Part shown: positions 34,548 through 42,992 of the stretch, one piece after another | Numbering within the stretch: the first letter of the stretch is position 1 | Layout: every line of letters begins with the position of its first letter | Source of the DNA: Variovorax sp. J2L1-78 | GTDB taxonomy: Bacteria; Pseudomonadota; Gammaproteobacteria; Burkholderiales; Burkholderiaceae_C | DNA length: 64,000 nt | Assembly: GCF_030317205.1 (NCBI RefSeq) | Contig: NZ_JASZYB010000001.1 | Coordinates: forward strand, 2,418,001-2,482,000 | Direction: 5' to 3' | Notes under the pieces: generated by a model | The model's database searches: none | What the model was told of the DNA's origin: nothing | Seen by the model: the letters and a program-made list of their open reading frames with translations, nothing else | Position numbers and translations under genes: made by a program

Positions 34548-35164
34548 TGCTTCACCCCGTTGGTCGGCGTGCCTGCCTGCTGCGAACCGTAGGCCGTGCC
34601 CCAGCCCCACACTTCGGCGCCCTTGCCGCGGTGCAGCACGCGGGTGCGGAAGATGTCGGCCACCACGTCGCCGTCGCCGGCCAGCAGCGCCTTGGTCGAG
34701 CACATCTCGGCGCAGGCCGGCAGCTTGCCTTCGGCCAGGCGGTTGCGGCCGTACTTCTCGAACTCGGCTTCGGAGCCGTTGGCTTCGGGGCCGCCGGCGC
34801 AGAAGGTGCACTTGTCCATCTTGCCGCGGGCGCCGAAGGTGCCCTGCGTCGGGAACTGCGGCGCGCCGAAGGGGCAGGCGTAGGAGCAGTAGCCGCAGCC
34901 GATGCAGACGTCCTTGTCGTGCAGCACCACGCCTTCTTCGGTGCGGTAGAAGCACTGCACCGGGCACACGGCCATGCAGGGCGCGTCGGAGCAATGCATG
35001 CAGGCCACCGAGATCGACTTCTCGCCCGGCACCCCGTCGTTGAGCGTGACCACGCGGCGGCGGTTCACGCCCCACGGCACCTCGTTCTCGTTCTTGCAGG
35101 CCGTCACGCAGCCGTTGCACTCGATGCAACGCTCGGCGTCGCAGACAAATTTCATTCGTGCCAT
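34544..35164 (-). CDS. fdoH: Formate dehydrogenase beta subunit, 4Fe-4S protein
   Basis: 206-residue iron-sulfur subunit transferring electrons from the alpha to the gamma subunit. Four cluster-binding motifs are visible: CIECNGCVTACK, CMHCSDAPCMAVCP, CIGCGYCSYACP, and CTFC with later cysteines in LPACAEMCSTKAL. It lacks the C-terminal membrane helix of E. coli FdnH (about 290 residues), so it must be held by the other subunits. It has no signal peptide and should be exported with the Tat-directed alpha subunit. It lies nine bases after the alpha gene. Confidence 0.93.
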   Translation of the reverse strand: MARMKFVCDAERCIECNGCVTACKNENEVPWGVNRRRVVTLNDGVPGEKSISVACMHCSDAPCMAVCPVQCFYRTEEGVVLHDKDVCIGCGYCSYACPFGAPQFPTQGTFGARGKMDKCTFCAGGPEANGSEAEFEKYGRNRLAEGKLPACAEMCSTKALLAGDGDVVADIFRTRVLHRGKGAEVWGWGTAYGSQQAGTPTNGVKQ

Positions 35165-35173
35165 GACCGGTCC

Positions 35174-38167
35174 TTAGGCTTTCTCGACGTTGCAGATCGT
35201 CGTTTTCGTTTCTTGCATCATCGTCACGCTGTCGTAGCCGTACGTGGTGCCGGTGTTGATCGCCTCGCCGCGCACCACGGGGTGCGCGCCGGTCGGGTAG
35301 TAGGGCAGCATGTCCACGCCCTGCCAGTGGCCGGAGAAGTGGAAGGGCATGAAGACGGTGTCGGGCCCGACGCGCTCGGTCACCTGGGCCTGCACGTTGA
35401 GCTTGGCGCCCGTGGGCGTGTGGACCCAGGCGCGCGCGCCGTTCACGATGCCCTTCTCCGCCGCGACCTTCGGGTTGATCTCGATGAACATCTCCTGCTG
35501 CAGTTCGGCCAGCCAGGGGTTCGAGCGCGTCTCTTCGCCGCCGCCTTCGTACTCGACCAGGCGACCGGAGGTGAGCACCAGCGGGAACTTGTCGGCCACC
35601 TTGTCGGCGATGTTCTTCTGCTGGATCGACTTGTACAGCGTGGGCAGCCGCCAGAACGCCATCTTGTCGTCGTGGGTCGGGTACTTGGCCATCAGGTCCG
35701 GCCGGTTGCCGTAGAGCGGCTCGCGGTGCTGCGGGATCGGGTCCGGGAAGTTCCAGACGATCGCGCGGGCCTTCGCATTGCCGAAGGGGTGGCAGCCGTG
35801 GTTCTTCATGAACACGCGGATCATGCCGCCCGAGTTGTCGGTCTTCCAGTTCTTGCCCTCGGCGGCCTTCTTCTCCGGCTCGGTGAGTTCGTCCCACCAG
35901 CCGAGCTTCTTGAGCAGCAGGTGGTCGAGCTCGGGATAGCCGGTGGTGATGTCGGCGCCCAGCGAATGCGAGCCGTCTTCGGCCAGCAGGTTCTGGCCGT
36001 CGCGCTCCACGCCGAAGTTCGCGCGGAAGTTGCCGCCGCCGTCCATCACGTGCTTGCTCGTGTCGTACAGGTTGGGCGAGCCCGGGTGCTTGAGTTCGGG
36101 TGTGCCGTAGCAGGGCCACGGCAGGCCGAAGTAGTCGCCCGACAGGTCGTAGCCGTTGACCTTGTCCTTGACCGGCCCCTTGACCTTGAGCGTGCGCACG
36201 TCGAAGGCCGCCATGTTGCGCATGTGCGCCTGCAGGCGTTCCGGGCTCTGGCCGGTGTAGCCGGCGGCCCAGCAGCTCTTGTTGATCTCGCGCAGGATGT
36301 CTTCGGGCACGGGCTCGTCCATGCCGTGGACCTTCTGCATCTTGAAGTTCTTGCTCAGCTCCTTGCCGAAGCCGAAGCGGTCGGCGAACTGCTGCATGAT
36401 CATGTGGTCGCTGCGGCTCTCCCACAGCGGCTCGATCACCTTCTCGCGCCACTGGATCGAACGGTTCGACGCAGTGACGGAACCGCTGGTCTCGAACTGC
36501 GTGCAGGCCGGCAGCAGGTAGACGGCGCGGTTCGGGTTCAGGTCGCCGGCCGCACCGGGCATGGCCGCCATCGCAGCGGTGGCCGACGGGTACGGGTCGA
36601 CCACCACCAGCAGGTCGAGCTTGTCCATCGCCTTCTTCATCTCCAGACCCCGGGTCTGCGAGTTGGGCGAATGGCCCCAGTAGACGACGCCGCGCAGGTT
36701 GGAATCCTGGTCGATCAGCTCGTTCTTCTCCAGCACGCCGTCGATCCAGCGCGACAGCGTGATGCCGGGCTTGGTCATCATCGCGGGCGATGCGAAGCGG
36801 CCCTTGAGCCACTCGTAGTCCACGCCCCACGCATTGGCGAAATGCCGCCACGACCCGTCCACCAGGCCGTAGTACGACGGCAGCGAATCGGGGTTGGGGC
36901 CGACGTCGGTCGCGCCCTGCACGTTGTCGTGGCCGCGGAAGATGTTGGTACCGCCACCCGACTTGCCGACGTTGCCCAGCGCCAGCTGCAGGATGCAGGA
37001 GGCGCGCACGATCGCGTTGCCGATGGTGTGCTGCGTCTGGCCCATGCACCAGACGATGGTGCCGGGACGGTTCTCGTTGAGCCAGGTCGCGACCTTCAGG
37101 ACCTGCGCTTCCTTCACGCCGCAGGCCTCTTCGACCTTGTCCGGCGTCCACTTGGTCATGACCTCTTCGCGCACCTTCTCCATGCCGAAGACGCGGTCGT
37201 GGAGGTACTTCTTGTCCTCCCAGCCGTTCTTGAAGATGTGGTGCAGCACGCCGAAGAGGAAGGCGATGTCCGAGCCGGAGCGGATGCGCACGTACTCGTC
37301 GGACTTGGCCGCGGTGCGGGTGTAGCGCGGGTCGACCACGATCACCTTGCAGCCGTTTTCCTTGGCGTGCAGCAGGTGCAGCATGCTCACCGGATGCGCC
37401 TCGGCCGCATTGGAGCCGATGTACAGCGCCACCTTGGCGCCGCGCATGTCGTTGTACGAATTGGTCATGGCGCCGTAGCCCCATGTGTTCGCCACGCCCG
37501 CGACGGTGGTCGAGTGGCAGATGCGCGCCTGGTGGTCGCAGTTGTTGCTGCCGAAGAAGCTGACGAACTTGCGCAGCAGGTAGGCCTGCTCGTTGCTGTG
37601 CTTGGACGAGCCGATCCAGTAGACCGAATCGGGGCCGCTGGCCTGGCGCAGGTCCTTGATCTTGGCCGTGATCTCGTCGAGCGCGGTGTCCCAGCTGATG
37701 CGCTCGTACTTGCCGTTGACCAGCTTCATCGGGTAGCGCAGGCGGTATTCGCCGTGGCCGTGCTCGCGCAGCGCAGCGCCCTTGGCGCAATGCGCGCCGA
37801 GGTTGATGGGCGAATCGAACACCGCCTCCTGACGCACCCAGACGCCGTTCTCGACCACGGCGTCGGCCGCGCAGCCGACCGAGCAGTGCGAGCAGATCGT
37901 GCGCTTGACTTCGATCTTGCCCTTGCCGACGGCCGTCGGGCGGCTCGCGTCGGCAGCGTTCGCCTTGCGGATCAACGTGAGCTGCGTGGCGGCCAGGCCG
38001 ACGCCCACGCCCAGGCCCGAGCGGCGCAGGAAGGCGCGGCGGTCCATGGTCGGCAGGGCGTTCGACAGGCCGCGGCGCAGGCTGTGGATAAAAGGAGATG
38101 CGCTCGCCGAGGTGGCGGAGGCCTGGCCGGCGCGCGCGGGGGCAGAATTCTTTTTGGTCAACAACAT
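35174..38167 (-). CDS. fdoG: Formate dehydrogenase alpha subunit, molybdopterin enzyme
   Basis: 997-residue catalytic subunit oxidising formate to carbon dioxide. A twin-arginine signal (DRRAFLRRSGLG) lies near residue 43 after an unusually long N-terminal stretch. A 4Fe-4S motif follows (CSHCSVGC with a later cysteine in AHCAKG). The active-site residue is cysteine in HQARICHSTTVAG, where E. coli FdnG has selenocysteine; the frame is open with no internal TGA. The C-terminal pterin-binding domain ends with GRLVEYEGGGEETRSNPWLAELQ. Either Mo or W could occupy the site; tupBCA is encoded in the window. It heads the core operon with a TAT-target protein 13 bases upstream. Confidence 0.95.
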   Translation of the reverse strand: MLLTKKNSAPARAGQASATSASASPFIHSLRRGLSNALPTMDRRAFLRRSGLGVGVGLAATQLTLIRKANAADASRPTAVGKGKIEVKRTICSHCSVGCAADAVVENGVWVRQEAVFDSPINLGAHCAKGAALREHGHGEYRLRYPMKLVNGKYERISWDTALDEITAKIKDLRQASGPDSVYWIGSSKHSNEQAYLLRKFVSFFGSNNCDHQARICHSTTVAGVANTWGYGAMTNSYNDMRGAKVALYIGSNAAEAHPVSMLHLLHAKENGCKVIVVDPRYTRTAAKSDEYVRIRSGSDIAFLFGVLHHIFKNGWEDKKYLHDRVFGMEKVREEVMTKWTPDKVEEACGVKEAQVLKVATWLNENRPGTIVWCMGQTQHTIGNAIVRASCILQLALGNVGKSGGGTNIFRGHDNVQGATDVGPNPDSLPSYYGLVDGSWRHFANAWGVDYEWLKGRFASPAMMTKPGITLSRWIDGVLEKNELIDQDSNLRGVVYWGHSPNSQTRGLEMKKAMDKLDLLVVVDPYPSATAAMAAMPGAAGDLNPNRAVYLLPACTQFETSGSVTASNRSIQWREKVIEPLWESRSDHMIMQQFADRFGFGKELSKNFKMQKVHGMDEPVPEDILREINKSCWAAGYTGQSPERLQAHMRNMAAFDVRTLKVKGPVKDKVNGYDLSGDYFGLPWPCYGTPELKHPGSPNLYDTSKHVMDGGGNFRANFGVERDGQNLLAEDGSHSLGADITTGYPELDHLLLKKLGWWDELTEPEKKAAEGKNWKTDNSGGMIRVFMKNHGCHPFGNAKARAIVWNFPDPIPQHREPLYGNRPDLMAKYPTHDDKMAFWRLPTLYKSIQQKNIADKVADKFPLVLTSGRLVEYEGGGEETRSNPWLAELQQEMFIEINPKVAAEKGIVNGARAWVHTPTGAKLNVQAQVTERVGPDTVFMPFHFSGHWQGVDMLPYYPTGAHPVVRGEAINTGTTYGYDSVTMMQETKTTICNVEKA

Positions 38168-38180
38168 GGTGGTGCGCTCC

Positions 38181-38408
38181 TCAGGCCGACGTGCTCTTGT
38201 AGTAGCGCTTGACGTGTTCGCTGAGCGAGTAGCCGCCCCCGTTGTCGGGCGCTGGCGGCAGTGTCGGCGCGGCCTCGGCGGCCACGGGCGACGAGGCGAT
38301 CTGCGGCAGGGTGGTCACCACGGCGGCGACCGCGCCCACGGTGGCGGCCCCTGCGAAAAATCGGCGGCGCGAGCCCGGCACGGGCTGCTTCGGTTGGCTG
38401 TCCTGCAT
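38181..38408 (-). CDS. Formate dehydrogenase region TAT-target protein
   Basis: 75 residues with a twin-arginine signal (GSRRRFFAGAATVGAVAAVVTT) and a short mature part ending GGYSLSEHVKRYYKSTSA. Small proteins of this type occur next to formate dehydrogenase genes in many beta-proteobacteria and are exported by Tat, perhaps as an assembly or escort factor. The start was set at the ATG at 38408; the in-frame TTG just before it has no support. It precedes the alpha gene by 13 bases. Confidence 0.85.
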   Translation of the reverse strand: MQDSQPKQPVPGSRRRFFAGAATVGAVAAVVTTLPQIASSPVAAEAAPTLPPAPDNGGGYSLSEHVKRYYKSTSA

Positions 38409-38509
38409 CAAAACTCCAGGAGTGGCTGGCGAAAACCAGATATGAACTCAATTACATACGTCTGGATACTAGTCGAGACCCTGAAGCCCCCCAACCCCAG
38501 TGCGCCATT

Positions 38510-39133
38510 TCAGGCGTCGAGCATCTCGAAACCCTGGGCCTCGACCTCGACGAATGCCACTGTGAAACCGGCCAAAGCCGCGTAAAGACGGGCCTTCGGA
38601 TGCTGCGCCACCGCGTCGCACATTGCAGGCAGCCAGGACTGCACATGCGTGGCAAAAAACGCACGCTGCCGGGTCAGATTTGCAACCGCGACATCGTCGC
38701 CGGCAATCAGGTAGCGCATCACCTCGAACAGGCAGGCGACGTGGTCCTCGGTTTCATAGATGCCCTCCTCGCGCGCCAGGCCCAGCGCGTCGAGGTCGGT
38801 GCGCAACTGCGCCACCGGCTTGTCGTTCAGGAAGCCGCTGAGGTAGTGCGATCCGAAGAGGTAAACCTCGGGCTTGCCCATGCCGCCGAAGAGCGCGTCG
38901 TACTCGGCGTGGGCCGCAGCAGCGTCCATGCCGCGCGACACGCCGACCAACGCGCGCCACGGCTCCTCGAGGAAGGCGCCCGACGCGGGGGCTTCCGTGA
39001 CGGCGACCTGCAGCGCGTCGAGCAGCGCGGCATCGGGCGCGGCGTACCAGAGCCGTGCGAGCAGGCCGTAGAGCTCGGCGCGGGCGATTTCCTCGTCGAG
39101 GGCGGACGAAACGGGGGGCATGGCGTCGCTCAT
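38510..39133 (-). CDS. TorD/DmsD-type molybdoenzyme chaperone
   Basis: 207 residues, all-helical. The family marks are ARAELYGLLARLWYAAPDAALL near the N-terminus and the central HAEYDALFGGMGKPEVYLFGSHYLSGFLNDKPVAQLR. The EDHVACLFEVMRYLI segment matches the conserved E-x-x-D/H region. Such proteins bind the Tat signal or apoenzyme of molybdoenzymes until the cofactor is inserted. It overlaps the polyferredoxin gene by ATGA and serves most likely the Tat-targeted alpha subunit downstream. Confidence 0.87.
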   Translation of the reverse strand: MSDAMPPVSSALDEEIARAELYGLLARLWYAAPDAALLDALQVAVTEAPASGAFLEEPWRALVGVSRGMDAAAAHAEYDALFGGMGKPEVYLFGSHYLSGFLNDKPVAQLRTDLDALGLAREEGIYETEDHVACLFEVMRYLIAGDDVAVANLTRQRAFFATHVQSWLPAMCDAVAQHPKARLYAALAGFTVAFVEVEAQGFEMLDA

Positions 39134-41253
39134 AGCGGGGTGATCTTCTGTTCGTTCGACGCGCTATAGAGGTCGATGACCCGGCAGTCGCTGCACATCT
39201 TCAGGCGCTCCAGCGCCTCGCCCTGGAACATCGCGTGGCCGGCCAGCTTGCCGAGCATCGCCTCGATGGCCTTCACGGTGCCGAAGGGCTTGCTGCAGCG
39301 GATGCAGGCCCATGGCTGGGCCTCGTTCAGCACCACGGGCTGGCGGCGCTCGGGCGCGGCGAGCAGGCGCGGGACGAGCTGGATCGCGTTCTCCGGGCAG
39401 GTGCTCTCGCACAGGCCGCACTGCACGCAGTTCTTCTCGACGAAGCGCAGCTGCGGCGCGTTCTGGTTGTCCTGCAGCGCGCTCGCGGGGCAGGCGCTGA
39501 CGCAGGCCAGGCACAGGGTGCAGGTGGCCTTGTCGACGGTGATCGCGCCGAAGGGCGAGCCGGCCGGCAGCGGGATCGCGAGTGCGAGCGGGGCATCACT
39601 GCCGCGCGCCTGCAGCGCCGGGGCCGTGTCCATCAGATGGTCGAGCGTCATCTCCAGCGTGCTGCGCTTGTCGGCACTCACGGCGAAGCGGGCGGGCTGC
39701 GCCGGGACGTGCTGCCGCGTCTGGCCGAGCGCGGCCAGCGCGGCGTCGAGCGCGGCCGGCGTCCGCGCCTCGATCAACTGGAAGTGCGTGCCGGTGTAGC
39801 CCAGGCCGCGCAGCAGCGATTGCGCGATGTCCATCTGCTGCCGCAGCGCCGCGAGGTAGTCCGGCGCTTCCTCGCCGGTCGACAGCACCACCACCTGCGT
39901 GGCGCCGAAGGCGACCGCGCTCAGCCACAGGTCGATGCCGGTGCTGGCGGCGTGCCACAGCGCGACGGGGATCACCCGGGCCGGCACGCCGTTCGCGCGG
40001 CCGAGCTGCGCCTGCCGGCCGAGCTGCTCGACCAGCGCCTGGCCGGCCTCCTGGCTGTGCAGCAGCAGTGCGGGCTCGCGCCCGCCGGCCTTGGCGTAGG
40101 TGGCGAGCAGGGTGCGCAGCTTGAGGCCCTGGTCGGGCGCGCGCGGGTAGGTGTAGCCCAACGCGCCGGTCGGGCACACCGTGGTGCAGGCGCCGCAGCC
40201 CACGCACAGGTTGGGGTTGACGACGATGCGCTGGCGTTCCTTGTCGCTCGAGATCGCATGCGCCGAGCACACCTCGACGCAGGCGTTGCAGCCGATCTGC
40301 TCGTTGCGGCTGTGGGCGCAGAGCTTCTGCTTGTAGTCGAAGAACTTCGGCTTTTCGAACTCGCCCACCATCTCGCGCAGGCGCAGCAGTGTCTGCAGCG
40401 CCTCGGCCGTGCCGAGCCCGCCCGGCAGCCGGAAGTAGCCCTGCGGCGGCGCGTGCCAGTCGACCAGCGGCGCGGCGCCGAGGTCGAGCACCAGGTCGAA
40501 GGCGGCGTCGAGCGTTTCCGGTGCGCGGCCGAAGCGGATGGCGCCGGCCACCGTGCAGGCGCGCTCGCAGTCGCGGTGCGACGTGCACTTCGCCTCATCG
40601 ATCTGGTAGTCGAGCCCGATGGCCTGTTCCGGGCAGGCGGTGACGCAGGCGTTGCAGCGGGTGCACAGGTCGAGGTCGATCGCGTTGCTGCGCGTCCATT
40701 GCAGCTTGAACGCGCCGAGCCAGCCGGAGAAGGCATCGACCCGCCCTGCAACGACTGGCCAGCGGCGTTCCTGCATGCCGCCGGCCGCGCCGGGGCCTTG
40801 CGAGAGGATGGTGACGTCCAGCGTGTCGGCCACCAGCGCAGCCGCCTGCTCGGCCTGGTCGAGCGGCCCGACGATCAGCAGCCGACCCTGGCTGGCGTAG
40901 CTCACGGTGGCGACCGGGTCGGGTTCGGGCAGCGCGGCCGCCGCCAGCAATGCCGCGATCTTCGGCATCGCCTGCTTCGCGTCGCGGCTCCAGCCGCCGG
41001 TCTCGCGGATGTTGACGAAGTGGATCGGCGAGGTGGCGTCGGGCGTCTGCTCGGCCAGTTCGCCGAAGAGGCGGCGTTCCTGGGTGCAGGCGACGATCAC
41101 GTCGTCGCCCGACTGGATCGCGCGCTGGAAGGCGCTCGCCTCGCGGCGGCACAGCGCGGAATGGAGGGGCAGCGTTTCAGCCAGTGCGGCGCCGAGCGTC
41201 GTCGGCGCGAGCGGCATCGTCTGGTTGCAATCGCAGATCAGCGTTTGGGTCAT
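39130..41253 (-). CDS. Large multi-cluster 4Fe-4S ferredoxin-type protein
   Basis: 707 residues. Cluster-binding motifs, in order: CTRCNACVTACPEQAI, CTSHRDCERAC, CNACVEVCSAHAI, CVGCGACTTVCPTGAL, CTLCLACVSACPASAL, CVQCGLCESTCPENAI, and a terminal pair CIRC ... CSDC. This allows about six clusters. The N-terminal 200 residues lack cysteine motifs and look like a Rossmann-type region. No signal peptide is present, so it is cytoplasmic. Position between the chaperone and DUF3306/DUF3305 genes is a pattern I know from formate dehydrogenase loci of this group. It may deliver electrons or take part in cofactor maturation. Its 5' end overlaps the DUF3306 gene by 77 bases if the ATG at 41253 is right. 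Confidence 0.88.
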   Translation of the reverse strand: MTQTLICDCNQTMPLAPTTLGAALAETLPLHSALCRREASAFQRAIQSGDDVIVACTQERRLFGELAEQTPDATSPIHFVNIRETGGWSRDAKQAMPKIAALLAAAALPEPDPVATVSYASQGRLLIVGPLDQAEQAAALVADTLDVTILSQGPGAAGGMQERRWPVVAGRVDAFSGWLGAFKLQWTRSNAIDLDLCTRCNACVTACPEQAIGLDYQIDEAKCTSHRDCERACTVAGAIRFGRAPETLDAAFDLVLDLGAAPLVDWHAPPQGYFRLPGGLGTAEALQTLLRLREMVGEFEKPKFFDYKQKLCAHSRNEQIGCNACVEVCSAHAISSDKERQRIVVNPNLCVGCGACTTVCPTGALGYTYPRAPDQGLKLRTLLATYAKAGGREPALLLHSQEAGQALVEQLGRQAQLGRANGVPARVIPVALWHAASTGIDLWLSAVAFGATQVVVLSTGEEAPDYLAALRQQMDIAQSLLRGLGYTGTHFQLIEARTPAALDAALAALGQTRQHVPAQPARFAVSADKRSTLEMTLDHLMDTAPALQARGSDAPLALAIPLPAGSPFGAITVDKATCTLCLACVSACPASALQDNQNAPQLRFVEKNCVQCGLCESTCPENAIQLVPRLLAAPERRQPVVLNEAQPWACIRCSKPFGTVKAIEAMLGKLAGHAMFQGEALERLKMCSDCRVIDLYSASNEQKITPL

Positions 41254-41806
41254 CGGTCGGTTGGCTGGCAGGTTGCGCATCGGCAACCAGCGGGCTGGGG
41301 GAAGGCTCGGACTGTGCCACGGCGGGCGGGGCATCGTCCTGCGGGGTCTCTCCGGGCATGGGCGAGGCCGCCTCGTCTCGCGCCTCGGGGGCTTCGGGCT
41401 CCTCGTCGAACAGCTTCAAAAACTTCGCGCTCGCCATCTGGCGCAGCACGCTCTCGGGCAGCGGCGACGGGATCGAGTAGTCGTCGATGTAGATGTCCAT
41501 CCGGTCCATCACGTTGAAGTGCGGATCGGCGAAGAGCTTCTTGAAGGCGGCGTTCTTGACCTCGGGCGCCACGCCCTTCGCCATGAAGGGCTTGAAGTCG
41601 GAGTCGATGGTGAGCGCGGTGGTGTCGGCCAGCGTGGGCGGTGGCGGTGCATCGGACGCGACCACCGGCGTCGCGGGCGAAGGCGCGTCGATCACCACGG
41701 TCGGTGGCGTCTCCGGCGGGACTTCGGCGGGCGCGACCACCGGCGCGGCGCTTTCGCGCGCCTGCTGCTTGCGGCGCGACCAGCGGTCGAAGAAGCCGTC
41801 AGACAT
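41177..41806 (-). CDS. DUF3306 protein
   Basis: 209 residues. The N-terminal GFFDRWSRRKQQAR and central DFKPFMAKGVAPEVKNAAFKKLFADPHFNVMDRMDIYIDDY are the DUF3306 hallmarks. The C-terminal third is acidic, Pro/Ala-rich and probably disordered; this is the part that overlaps the ferredoxin gene in another frame. No signal peptide. Function unknown; always seen by me with DUF3305 and formate dehydrogenase genes. It overlaps the DUF3305 gene by eight bases. Confidence 0.85.
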   Translation of the reverse strand: MSDGFFDRWSRRKQQARESAAPVVAPAEVPPETPPTVVIDAPSPATPVVASDAPPPPTLADTTALTIDSDFKPFMAKGVAPEVKNAAFKKLFADPHFNVMDRMDIYIDDYSIPSPLPESVLRQMASAKFLKLFDEEPEAPEARDEAASPMPGETPQDDAPPAVAQSEPSPSPLVADAQPASQPTDDPNADLRLQPDDAARADDARRRTG

Positions 41807-42383
41807 CGCCCGCGCCCCGCCCGCGCTTCTTCTCGGTGGACACGCTCGCCACGTTGCCGAAACGGTCGACCAGCGGGCGGAAGCTCTCGGGCCGCTTGCG
41901 GCGCTTGGGCTCGATCACGTAGTGCTCGGCGGCGAAGGCGCGCACCCACTCGACGACCTCCGGCGGCGCGGGCACCTGTTCGACCGTCTCCTGCGCATCG
42001 AGCCAGCGGCCGGCTTCGTTGTAGCTCAGGCTCACGACCACGGGCAGCGGGATGGGCTCGTCGGCCAGGTGCGGCTCCTCCTCCATGCGCCACAGCACGA
42101 ACCAGCACGGGGCCGGCGTGGTCACGTTGAGGTGGTAGCCCTCGGCATCGTCACGGAAGAGCTCGGCCTTGAAGCCGGGATGCAGCCAGCGCTGCGCGCC
42201 GTCGTGGTCGTGCAGCAGCCGGGGCGCAGTGCCGAAGGCGGGTTCGTCGGGCACCACGCTGTCGAGGATCCAGCGCCAGGGCTGCCAGTGGGCGGACGGG
42301 CCATGGACGCGCTCGCGCCGCATGACGACGGCCACGTCGAGCGCGGGGCGCGCGGCGGGCGAAGAAGATTCGGCGGTCGACAT
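41799..42383 (-). CDS. DUF3305 protein
   Basis: 194 residues. The segment VAVVMRRERVHGPSAHWQPWRWILDSVVP and the later CWFVLWRMEEEPHLADEPIPLPVVVSLSYNEAGRWLDAQE define DUF3305. The basic C-terminus (EPKRRKRPESFRPLVDRFG) resembles a docking tail. Function unknown. It is the first gene of the minus-strand run through chaperone and formate dehydrogenase, and it faces the divergent FHA gene across about 207 bases. Confidence 0.85.
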   Translation of the reverse strand: MSTAESSSPAARPALDVAVVMRRERVHGPSAHWQPWRWILDSVVPDEPAFGTAPRLLHDHDGAQRWLHPGFKAELFRDDAEGYHLNVTTPAPCWFVLWRMEEEPHLADEPIPLPVVVSLSYNEAGRWLDAQETVEQVPAPPEVVEWVRAFAAEHYVIEPKRRKRPESFRPLVDRFGNVASVSTEKKRGRGAGDV

Positions 42384-42590
42384 GAGCGGGACGATAGCCG
42401 ATGTGTGAACGACTGCTCAAAGCCTGCACGCCATAGGGCCAAAGCGGCGAGATGGCGGGATTCCCCCGTTCTGTTCGAACTTTGGTTCTCGTTGCCCCGC
42501 GCCTACATTGATCGCACGGCGCCAGAGGCGGCGGGGCGGCGTCGCCGTCCTGCCGGGCGACCCCACCCCAGAAGACTCGAGGACCACCAC

Positions 42591-42989
42591 ATGCCGAAAC
42601 TGATCGTCATCAACCAGCGAGGGCTGACCAAGCTGATTCCCCTGCACACCGGCCAGACCACCGTCGGGCGCGGCTCGCTCAACAGCATCGTGATCGATGC
42701 GGAAAGCGTCAGCCGCCACCATGCGGTGCTCTCGCGCGACGGCGGCACGGTGAAGCTGCACGACCTCGGCAGCCGCAACGGCACCTACGTGAACGACGTG
42801 CGGGTGCGGGTGCGGCGCCTGCGGCATGGCGACACCATCACCATGGGCGACTGCGTGCTGCGCTTTTTGAACGACAAGCCGATGCACGAGATGAGCGCCC
42901 CGCTCGACCTGGACTCCCTGACCGCCGAATTCCAGAGCGCCTACAGCGCCGCCCAGCCGGCACCGCCCGGCTGGGACGCGCACGCCTGA
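42591..42989 (+). CDS. Small FHA-domain protein
   Basis: 132 residues, essentially one forkhead-associated domain, which binds phosphothreonine peptides. The conserved positions are visible: TVGRGSLNSIVID, SVSRHHAVLSRD and LHDLGSRNGTYVNDVRV. A short C-terminal tail (SLTAEFQSAYSAAQ) follows. No kinase or secretion gene is adjacent. It is convergent with fdhD, only three bases apart, and divergent from the DUF3305 gene. Partner and role are unknown. The ATG at 42591 is the only one before the domain. Confidence 0.85.
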   Translation: MPKLIVINQRGLTKLIPLHTGQTTVGRGSLNSIVIDAESVSRHHAVLSRDGGTVKLHDLGSRNGTYVNDVRVRVRRLRHGDTITMGDCVLRFLNDKPMHEMSAPLDLDSLTAEFQSAYSAAQPAPPGWDAHA

Positions 42990-42992
42990 CCC

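Noticed and set aside
35174..38167. Selenocysteine in the formate dehydrogenase alpha subunit
   Set aside because: The active-site segment is ARICHS and the frame has no internal TGA.
34547..38212. Very long plus-strand frame opposite the formate dehydrogenase genes
   Set aside because: A high-GC antisense shadow rich in Arg, Ala, His and Val with no domain; the minus-strand genes have complete family motifs. Similar shadows at 9569-12343 and 30082-31674 were rejected for the same reason.
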